From Campylobacterales bacterium (GTDB taxonomy: Bacteria > Campylobacterota_A > Desulfurellia > JAADFJ01): a stretch of 20,137 nt of DNA. Of this stretch, positions 15,134 through 20,137 are shown one piece after another; position 1 is the first letter of the stretch; every line of letters begins with the position of its first letter. The DNA is taken from positions 1 through 20,137 of the forward strand of contig JALWSW010000122.1 of assembly GCA_027080125.1 (NCBI GenBank), written 5' to 3'. The notes under the pieces were generated by a model. The model searched no databases, had not been told where the DNA came from, and was given only the letters and a program-made list of their open reading frames with translations. Position numbers and translations under genes: made by a program.

Positions 15134-16836
15134 CTTATCATACCTATAACTGTATCGGTAAGATTATCGATAACGGTGATAAATCGTGCAGATGCACTAA
15201 ATGCCTTTTGAAACTTCATAAGTTTTGCAGCCTCTTCATTCAAAGAGACTCCGCTTTCAGATTCTCTCTCCTTTTCTATCTGATCGGTCAAAGCCTTCTG
15301 ATTATCGGTCAGCGACTTGTAATTTTTAACATCCATACCAATGTCGCTCACAATATTGTTATAAAGCTCATTTATCGAAGCCGTGCCGTTTTTTAGCACT
15401 CGCTCGGTCGCAAGAGCACCTATAGCAGTTGCGTTTTGCCCGTCTCCGGCATTATCGGTCAATCCCGCTGCAATCTTGGAAGAATCGTTCAAAATAGTTG
15501 AGTTCAATCTAATGTTATTTGCTCGGTCTCCGGCAAAAAACGTGCCCAGACCTACAGATGCCAAAAATCCGGTATCATCATTGGTCAAAAAAAATTTCTT
15601 TCCGGCATCTGCCTGGATTACCAGATGATTATCACCATCAATATACGCTGTAATTCCGTTTACACTGCTTATCTTATCCTTTATAGATTTGAAGGTCGCA
15701 TTTGCATCGATTGTTATGGTATCTGTAGAACGATTACCGTTTTGATCGGTCACCACTACATCAAAACTGCCCTTTTGTATCGTGATAGGCAAACTATAAC
15801 TTGAAGAAAAAACCGAATCATCAGCAGTTATCCTGTTTACGCTTGCAAGAGAGGAATATCCGGTCAGCCCCATGCCTTTGGTATGGATAAGATTAACCTG
15901 ATCAATCAGCCCTTTTGCCACCTCATCAAGCTTTACTCTGTATTGAGAAACCGTATCCTGCATAGCAAACAGAGCCGAAACCGTTCCGCTGGAAGCATCT
16001 TTGACGCTTTGAGTAATATCGGTAAGCGACCCGCCGGAATTTATAAAAAACAGCTTGTTCCTTTTTCCTGTTTGAACCGTTTTCAAAAGATGAAACTGTT
16101 TGCCGCTTACAACATTCATCCCGCCTATTTGAACTGAAAACTCCGATTGCCCCACCGAACCGTATGATGTCTCAAAGGTTTGAATAGGAACAATTTCTGA
16201 AAGCTGCTTTATCAATTCATTACGCCTGTCGCGTAAACCGTTTGCATTGTCAATTCCGCCAAGCTCAGCATGCGCAATCTCATCATTTACGTTTGCTATG
16301 TTTTTAATTAAAAGATTGGCTTTATCGATATTTTGCGACAACTCCTCATCGTTTTGCTTTTGCATATCGGACAGATTTCCGTCTATCTGCTTGAACTCTA
16401 TTGACAATCGATTTGCGGCACGAATAACATTTTGTCTTGAAGCCGCAGATGAAGGATTAGTCGAAAGGGTTTGCCAAGCACCAAAAAAACTATTCAGCGC
16501 ATCGCTCAAGCCTGTACCTGCAGGTTCATTGAATAATGTTTCCACCCTGGCTAACAGTTCCGATGCGCTTTTGTAATATGAGGTTAGTGAATCAGATGCC
16601 CTTAAACGTTTTTCCAAAAGATCATTTCTTGAAGATCTGATTGCAGATATGCTGACGCCTCTGCCTCTTGTTCCCGGAACATCCAAAGCCGGAAACGCCT
16701 CGGTCAAATCAACCGTTTGCCTGCTATATCCGGGCGTATTGGCATTGGCAATATTGTTTTGGGTTGTATTAAGGGCAGTCTGAGCCGCATTCAAACCGCT
16801 TAAACCAATTGAAAGCCCGTCAAACAACCCGCCCAT
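15130..16836 (-). CDS. flgK: Flagellar hook-filament junction protein FlgK
   Basis: A 568-residue hook-associated protein 1. The N-terminus has the rod/hook-type motif with the FlgK-specific sequence NNIANANTPGYSRQTVDL (about 27-44), followed by GRGVSISAIRSSRNDLLEKR. DALNSFFGAWQTLSTNPSS (about 106-124) is also diagnostic. The C-terminus SGVSLNEEAAKLMKFQKAFS, then ARFITVIDNLTDTVIGMIR, is the family ending. Length is ordinary. It begins 2 bases after flgN, its dedicated chaperone gene, and ends inside the flgL start. It is the third gene behind the sigma-28 promoter of flgM. A sequence resembling a sigma-54 promoter lies inside it at 15532-15547. Confidence 0.95.
   Translation of the reverse strand: MGGLFDGLSIGLSGLNAAQTALNTTQNNIANANTPGYSRQTVDLTEAFPALDVPGTRGRGVSISAIRSSRNDLLEKRLRASDSLTSYYKSASELLARVETLFNEPAGTGLSDALNSFFGAWQTLSTNPSSAASRQNVIRAANRLSIEFKQIDGNLSDMQKQNDEELSQNIDKANLLIKNIANVNDEIAHAELGGIDNANGLRDRRNELIKQLSEIVPIQTFETSYGSVGQSEFSVQIGGMNVVSGKQFHLLKTVQTGKRNKLFFINSGGSLTDITQSVKDASSGTVSALFAMQDTVSQYRVKLDEVAKGLIDQVNLIHTKGMGLTGYSSLASVNRITADDSVFSSSYSLPITIQKGSFDVVVTDQNGNRSTDTITIDANATFKSIKDKISSVNGITAYIDGDNHLVIQADAGKKFFLTNDDTGFLASVGLGTFFAGDRANNIRLNSTILNDSSKIAAGLTDNAGDGQNATAIGALATERVLKNGTASINELYNNIVSDIGMDVKNYKSLTDNQKALTDQIEKERESESGVSLNEEAAKLMKFQKAFSASARFITVIDNLTDTVIGMIR
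15532..15547 (-). promoter_or_regulatory. Sigma-54-like site inside flgK
   Basis: On the minus strand the site reads GGGCACGTTTTTTGCC, with correct GG/GC spacing and 10 of 12 consensus positions. It lies within flgK, about 390 bases upstream of the flgL start. It may be chance. Confidence 0.25.
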
Positions 16837-16838
16837 GC

Positions 16839-17249
16839 TTATGCTCTCATCGAAATTGTTTTGAGAGTGTTCAAAGACACGTTTTTCCCTTTCTGATTGT
16901 ATAGGCTGCCCTGGATTCTTAAAACAGTGTTATAAAATTGTACACCGTCTGATAGCATCTCCATGAAATTTTTTGAAACTTTGTTGTAAAGCAAAATCTT
17001 TTTCTTTAAAACTGAGAGATCTTTGCTATATAGCTCTTTATCAAGAATATCGCCTGATTCTTGTTCGTCAGCTTTGAGTGTTTTAAGATACGAAACCGAA
17101 TTGGCAAGTTCGTTTTTTGCCAACTCTATCCTTGAATAATCTATATCCTCGCCCGAGATAATTTTTTTTTCAGCTTCGTATAAGAATTTAATAAGTCTAT
17201 CATATATAAAACCGATATTTCGGAGTGTATCTCTGATTTTTTCTTTCAC
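16839..17249 (-). CDS. flgN: FlgN-type export chaperone for FlgK/FlgL
   Basis: A 136-residue, all-helical, charged protein located between flgM and flgK, the classical position of flgN. FlgN proteins are poorly conserved at sequence level; here the pattern of long amphipathic helices (IYDRLIKFLYEAEKKIISGE near the N-terminus; LKKKILLYNKVSKNFMEML in the middle) and the end LNTLKTISMRA fit. It starts with GTG directly after the flgM stop, with GGAG inside the end of flgM, so translation is coupled. The expected job is binding FlgK and FlgL before export. The call relies partly on context. Confidence 0.78.
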   Translation of the reverse strand: MKEKIRDTLRNIGFIYDRLIKFLYEAEKKIISGEDIDYSRIELAKNELANSVSYLKTLKADEQESGDILDKELYSKDLSVLKKKILLYNKVSKNFMEMLSDGVQFYNTVLRIQGSLYNQKGKNVSLNTLKTISMRA

Positions 17250-17531
17250 CTACAGCTCCAGCATCAGTTTTGCTATCTTTTCCGTATTGACATTATAACG
17301 TCCGTTTTGTACCGCCTCTTTTATACGGTCGATACGTAAATCAAAATTCTTATTTTCGCCATCAATTGATCTGGCTGCCATTGCAAATGAAGATATCTCT
17401 ATCTTATCAGCAGCAACACCTGATTCTTTTTCAACCGGAGCCGACGAGCTCTTCTGCCCGGATTTTTCCGGTTTTATCTTTTCGTTCTTTAAATATTTGG
17501 ATGTTATAGTCCCGAATTCGGTTATCTTCAT
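17250..17531 (-). CDS. flgM: Anti-sigma-28 factor FlgM
   Basis: A 93-residue regulator that binds the flagellar sigma factor FliA and blocks it until the hook is complete and FlgM is exported. The first half is polar and probably disordered. The C-terminal sigma-binding part is the conserved FlgM pattern: DLRIDRIKEAVQNGRYNVNT (about 64-83), then EKIAKLMLEL. A good ribosome binding site (GGAGG) precedes the ATG. It has its own near-consensus sigma-28 promoter just upstream, giving the negative feedback known from enteric flgM. It is also downstream of flgH-flgI-flgJ on the same strand, so early transcription from the sigma-54-type promoter is possible. Confidence 0.92.
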   Translation of the reverse strand: MKITEFGTITSKYLKNEKIKPEKSGQKSSSAPVEKESGVAADKIEISSFAMAARSIDGENKNFDLRIDRIKEAVQNGRYNVNTEKIAKLMLEL

Positions 17532-17577
17532 AGTATTGCCTCCGCTGTTTGTAAAAACATTATCTTTCCTATACTTT

Positions 17578-17604
17578 TAATCGGCAGTTTTTTCAAATAC
17601 TTTA
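17578..17604 (-). promoter_or_regulatory. Sigma-28 (FliA) promoter of flgM-flgN-flgK-flgL
   Basis: Minus strand: TAAAGTAT (17604-17597), 11 bases, then GCCGATTA (17585-17578). Compared with TAAAGTTT-N11-GCCGATAA there are only two mismatches. It lies in the gap between flgJ and flgM, with the predicted start near 17571 and about 40 bases of leader. Confidence 0.85.
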
Positions 17605-17633
17605 ATAGCCTCAAACGCAATATCTGTCCATAC

Positions 17634-18011
17634 TTATTGTAACAACCTCGTCAGCTTTGGCAAAGCAGAATAAGCTGACTTTACAGATTTTACCGATTTC
17701 ATCCCCCAATGCACTCTTTTCCCGCCGCTTATATTTAATTTAGACAAATTATCGCCACTTGTAAAACTTTTTACAATAAGTTTGGCTATTCCAAGACCAC
17801 CATCACGCGCCATAAGATTAGCCAATGAATCAATCCACATCGATCTGTAGATAGAGTTTTCGGTGCTTTTTTTCAGCAACGGATCCGAAGGAATCATTTT
17901 TTTTATTATATCGCGCATAAATATCGCCTCAAACTTTACGGCAGCATTCTTTAGCTGTTTATACTGTTTTTTATTGAGATCTATTTGATGCGTGACAGAA
18001 TTTATCATCAT
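17634..18011 (-). CDS. flgJ: FlgJ-type rod-binding protein (no muramidase domain)
   Basis: A 125-residue protein consisting of the FlgJ N-terminal rod-binding domain. The signature is KNAAVKFEAIFMRDIIKKMI (about 21-40), then MWIDSLANLMARDGGLGIAK (about 58-77). Enteric FlgJ is about 310 residues because it also carries a peptidoglycan hydrolase domain, which is missing here; many non-enteric bacteria have only this short form and use a separate hydrolase. The domain acts as a cap for rod assembly in the periplasm. The ATG overlaps the flgI stop (18008-18010) and has GGAG upstream. A C-terminal basic stretch of about 40 residues after IVKSF is not family-typical. Confidence 0.88.
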   Translation of the reverse strand: MMINSVTHQIDLNKKQYKQLKNAAVKFEAIFMRDIIKKMIPSDPLLKKSTENSIYRSMWIDSLANLMARDGGLGIAKLIVKSFTSGDNLSKLNISGGKRVHWGMKSVKSVKSAYSALPKLTRLLQ

Positions 18012-19138
18012 ATAATCTCCAGTTTTGCCTCAAGCGCACCCGCAGCAGATATTGCCTGAAATATAGCAATCATATCTCGCGGAGTTGCTCCCATTGCATT
18101 AAGCGCTTTCACAAGATCGGCAACAGTGGATTGACCAAGTCTGAAGAAATGACCCTTCTGCTCGGTTACCTTTACCGATTTTTTGGATATTTTTGCCGTT
18201 TTGCCTTTTGCGAAAGGCTGCGGTTGAGACACCTCTGTTTGATTGGTTATTGTCACAGTCAGTGAACCTTGAGAAACGGCAACAGGCAATATCCTCACGT
18301 CACCTCCGATTACTATCGTTCCTGTTTTCTCATCGATAACAACCTTTGCAGACATATGCTTGGTTACATCTATATTTTCAATCCTGCTTATAAACGCAAC
18401 CGGATTATCACGATATGTATCCGGAATTTTCACAATTACACTTTCTGGACTTTTCGCTTTTGCTATAATAGTGCCAAAATTGCTGTTTATGGCGCTGGCA
18501 ACATTGTTTGATGTTGTAAAATCCGGCCTGTCCATAAGTATATCGATAGTTCCGTCTCCGCTTACCATACTGCTTGGAACAGCCCGTTCAACAATCGCTC
18601 CTGAAGGAACTCTGCCTGCGGTAGCATGATTTTTTTGCGATGAACCTGAGGAACCGCCGACATTATAGCCTCCTATCGAAACCGCCCCTTGGGCAACCGC
18701 ATAAACCTTTCCGTTGGCAGCTTTCAGCGGTGTTTGAAGAAGCGTTCCTCCTTGCAAACTTTTTGCATCACCGATTGAGGAAACCGTTACATCAATCTTT
18801 TGACCGTTTTGTGCAAACGGAGGCAGTGTGGCACTTACCATTACAGCGGCAACATTTTTGGGCTGAAGAGCTGCAATATCGGTATCCGAAAGTGTAACAC
18901 CCATCTTTCTGAGCATATTGGCAACCGTATAAAGCGTAAATTTTGAGTTGGTCCCGTCACCGGTTCCCTGCAATCCCACGACAAGACCGTAGCCTACAAG
19001 CTGATTGCTTCTTGTTCCTTTTACAGAGCTTATGCTTCCGATTTTTATAGCATAGCTTAGGTTTGCACCAAACAAACTTATGCTAAAAAGGAAGAATAGC
19101 GTCAAGTATGCTTGCCAAAAAACCTTTTTTGGTGCCAT
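18008..19138 (-). CDS. flgI: Flagellar P-ring protein FlgI
   Basis: A 376-residue periplasmic protein that polymerises into the P-ring around the rod in the peptidoglycan layer. Residues 1-30 form a signal peptide ending SYA. The conserved N-terminal block is GTRSNQLVGYGLVVGLQGTG (41-60). Other family segments are NVAAVMVSATLPPFAQNGQK, DVTVSSIGDAKSLQGGTLLQ, VDEKTGTIVIGGDVRI-like sequence, and near the end TVADLVKALNAMGATPRDMI. The start at 19138 has GGAG about 10 bases upstream and gives a proper signal peptide, so the 56-base overlap with the end of flgH appears real. Length is standard. Confidence 0.96.
   Translation of the reverse strand: MAPKKVFWQAYLTLFFLFSISLFGANLSYAIKIGSISSVKGTRSNQLVGYGLVVGLQGTGDGTNSKFTLYTVANMLRKMGVTLSDTDIAALQPKNVAAVMVSATLPPFAQNGQKIDVTVSSIGDAKSLQGGTLLQTPLKAANGKVYAVAQGAVSIGGYNVGGSSGSSQKNHATAGRVPSGAIVERAVPSSMVSGDGTIDILMDRPDFTTSNNVASAINSNFGTIIAKAKSPESVIVKIPDTYRDNPVAFISRIENIDVTKHMSAKVVIDEKTGTIVIGGDVRILPVAVSQGSLTVTITNQTEVSQPQPFAKGKTAKISKKSVKVTEQKGHFFRLGQSTVADLVKALNAMGATPRDMIAIFQAISAAGALEAKLEII
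18461..18476 (-). promoter_or_regulatory. Sigma-54-like site inside flgI
   Basis: On the minus strand the site reads TGGCACTATTATAGCA: GG and GC are correctly spaced and 10 of 12 consensus positions match. It lies within the flgI coding sequence, about 450 bases upstream of flgJ. It may be chance. Confidence 0.25.
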
Positions 19139-19817
19139 TTGTTATCACTCCTTTTCCATCATAGGTAACGATTTCATCTGCAATATACTCTGAACCAATG
19201 CTGTTATTGCTTGTAATATCAACGCCTCTTATCAATCCCGAGACAATCAATGTATGCGTTTCGCCATCGGAATGAACAATCTTTCTGCCCTGAATTTTAT
19301 AGATACCGTTTGGCAAAACCTCAACGATACGAGCCTCAATCTTTGCCGAAAGAGCGCTCGTCCTGCTGTTTTTGGCTGCGCCTTTAAAAGCTGAACTGCT
19401 GCCCAAATCGAGAAGATTGTTGCTATCACCTGACTTTGGAACCGAATAGCCTTTATATATCCCGGACGGATTTACATCAGTTGCTCGCCATATTCTCGAC
19501 TCTGCTCCGAAAAGCTTTTTCAATGTTAAGCCACTATCATATTTTTTGGAGTTTTCAAGTTTTGCATCATTAAGAGAGGATGCGGACTCATCAACGACTA
19601 TTGTTACAAGATCGCCAACCTCGTGCGCTTTGGTGTCGCTGAAAAGCGAACCGGAATTACTATACAACGAGCCGCTTTGGTTTTCGGATTTTTTTACGGT
19701 AATATTTTGAGGTGTATTCAATCGGTTATTTACGACATTATTAAAGCTTGACGGCTGCCTTGCCGAACAGCCTGCTGATAATATCAGCAGCGATACAAAA
19801 ATCGGTCTAAATTTCAT
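19083..19817 (-). CDS. flgH: Flagellar L-ring lipoprotein FlgH
   Basis: From the ATG at 19817 this is 244 residues. An upstream in-frame TTG at 19862 is rejected because it lies in the predicted sigma-54 promoter. GGGAGGT at 19823-19829 is the ribosome binding site. Residues 1-16 plus C17 form a lipoprotein signal (LSAGC), anchoring the L-ring in the outer membrane. FlgH segments are GSLFSDTKAHEVGDLVTIVV, FKGAAKNSRTSALSAKIEAR, VEVLPNGIYKIQGRK, LIVSGLIRGVDITSNNSIGS and YIADEIVTYDGKG, with the common PF ending (ILPF). Length is typical. It leads flgH-flgI-flgJ-flgM-flgN-flgK-flgL; flgA, flgF and flgG, often just upstream, are absent here. Confidence 0.95.
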   Translation of the reverse strand: MKFRPIFVSLLILSAGCSARQPSSFNNVVNNRLNTPQNITVKKSENQSGSLYSNSGSLFSDTKAHEVGDLVTIVVDESASSLNDAKLENSKKYDSGLTLKKLFGAESRIWRATDVNPSGIYKGYSVPKSGDSNNLLDLGSSSAFKGAAKNSRTSALSAKIEARIVEVLPNGIYKIQGRKIVHSDGETHTLIVSGLIRGVDITSNNSIGSEYIADEIVTYDGKGVITNGTKKGFLASILDAILPF

Positions 19818-19845
19818 CTCATACCTCCCGTATTGCTCATTAACA

Positions 19846-19861
19846 AGCAAAAATAGTTCCA
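19846..19861 (-). promoter_or_regulatory. Candidate sigma-54 promoter of the flgH operon
   Basis: On the minus strand the site reads TGGAACTATTTTTGCT: GG at 19860-19859 and GC at 19848-19847 with exact spacing, and 10 of 12 positions of TGGCACG-N4-TTGCW. The predicted start near 19835 leaves an 18-base leader holding the GGGAGGT ribosome binding site. It shares TTGGAA and TTGCTT with the fliK site. Confidence 0.65.
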
Positions 19862-19862
19862 A

Positions 19863-20081
19863 GATATTTTCTGAAATGTAGCAGCTACGAATAGTTTCAT
19901 TATTTTATAAACAGTCGCCAAAGCGCCTAATCGTTGAGACTGACTTGCTTGATTAAGTTTGTCTGAAACGGCAAAAAGTTGCCACAAGCATCAAAGGCAC
20001 ACAACAATCCGAATTAAACCGGTTCGTTTACGCCGGGGGTTTGGTTTTTACAAAAGAGGAAAATTTTTCTCTAATATAGGT
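19863..20081. other. Non-coding gap with several inverted repeats
   Basis: About 220 bases without a credible gene. Inverted repeats seen: CAGTC/GACTG (19912-19916 with 19938-19942), GGCAA/TTGCC with a 4-base loop (19970-19983), and AAACC(GG)/(CC)...GGTTT followed by GGTTTTT (20016-20049), which on the plus strand looks like a weak terminator. An AGAGGAAAA/TTTTTCTCT dyad lies at about 20055-20072. They could end transcription from the upstream gene; I recognise no known RNA family. Confidence 0.4.
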
Positions 20082-20137
20082 TTATGCTTTCCATATAAGA
20101 TAAAAAGTTGTCCCTTCTGCAGATGTTTCAAATTTAA
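20082..20137 (-). CDS. C-terminal end of a probable sensor histidine kinase (partial)
   Basis: The last 17 codons before a TAA at 20084-20082 read KFETSAEGTTFYLIWKA; the rest lies beyond the window. The pattern S-x-x-GTTF followed by a short hydrophobic strand is the usual end of the HATPase_c domain of histidine kinases. Given the sigma-54-type promoters of the flagellar operons next to it, a FlgS-like kinase that activates a sigma-54 regulator is an attractive possibility, but 17 residues cannot prove it. Confidence 0.45.
   Translation of the reverse strand, partial: KFETSAEGTTFYLIWKA

Noticed and set aside
19083..19862. Longer flgH starting at TTG 19862
   Set aside because: The first 15 codons overlap a sigma-54-type promoter, and the ATG at 19817 has GGGAGGT upstream and a proper lipoprotein signal.
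19970..19983. TGGCAA...TTGCC as a further sigma-54 site
   Set aside because: GG to GC spacing is one base too short; it is better explained as a small hairpin.
20011..20045. tRNA-like T-arm (GGTTCG) in the upstream gap
   Set aside because: No acceptor, D or anticodon arms fit around it.

Overview
The window is a flagellar gene locus from a Gram-negative, AT-leaning bacterium. A periplasmic P-ring (FlgI) and a lipoprotein L-ring (FlgH) require an outer membrane. Two different hook-type FlgE proteins sit in tandem behind fliK-flgD, and flagellar promoters of both the sigma-54 and sigma-28 type can be read. That combination resembles Campylobacterota, Desulfurella-like bacteria and deltaproteobacterial lineages, but I cannot name a genus from sequence alone. 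Two c-type haem proteins and a diiron beta-lactamase-fold protein suggest an anaerobe or microaerophile that monitors oxygen, NO or redox state.

Layout. (1) 1-4906, minus strand: fliK, flgD, flgE and the first 185 codons of a second flgE that runs off the window edge. A sigma-54-type promoter lies just upstream of fliK. (2) 4965-10483: a non-flagellar block with mixed strands. It holds a diiron ODP/FprA-like protein and a 78-residue partner (+), galE (+), an ArsR-type repressor (-), a secreted P460-like cytochrome (+) and a membrane diguanylate cyclase with a periplasmic c-haem domain (-). (3) 10667-19817, minus strand: flgH, flgI, flgJ (rod-binding domain only), flgM, flgN, flgK, flgL, fliD, flaG, fliS and a small FliT-like gene. 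(4) 19830-20137: a mostly non-coding gap, then the last codons of what looks like a sensor histidine kinase.

How it works together. The promoters outline a standard flagellar hierarchy. Sigma-54 sites precede flgH and fliK (basal body, hook, hook-length control). Near-consensus sigma-28 sites precede flgM (anti-sigma-28 factor, with flgN-flgK-flgL behind it) and fliD (cap, with flaG-fliS behind it). FlgM held inside the cell until the hook is finished would hold back sigma-28, so the flgM and fliD promoters form the late tier.

The most interesting part is the middle block. Placed between two flagellar operons are a diiron protein related to oxygen sensors, a haem cytochrome and a haem-bearing, Cys-rich diguanylate cyclase. 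Together they could tie oxygen, NO or redox state to motility, but this coupling is inference.
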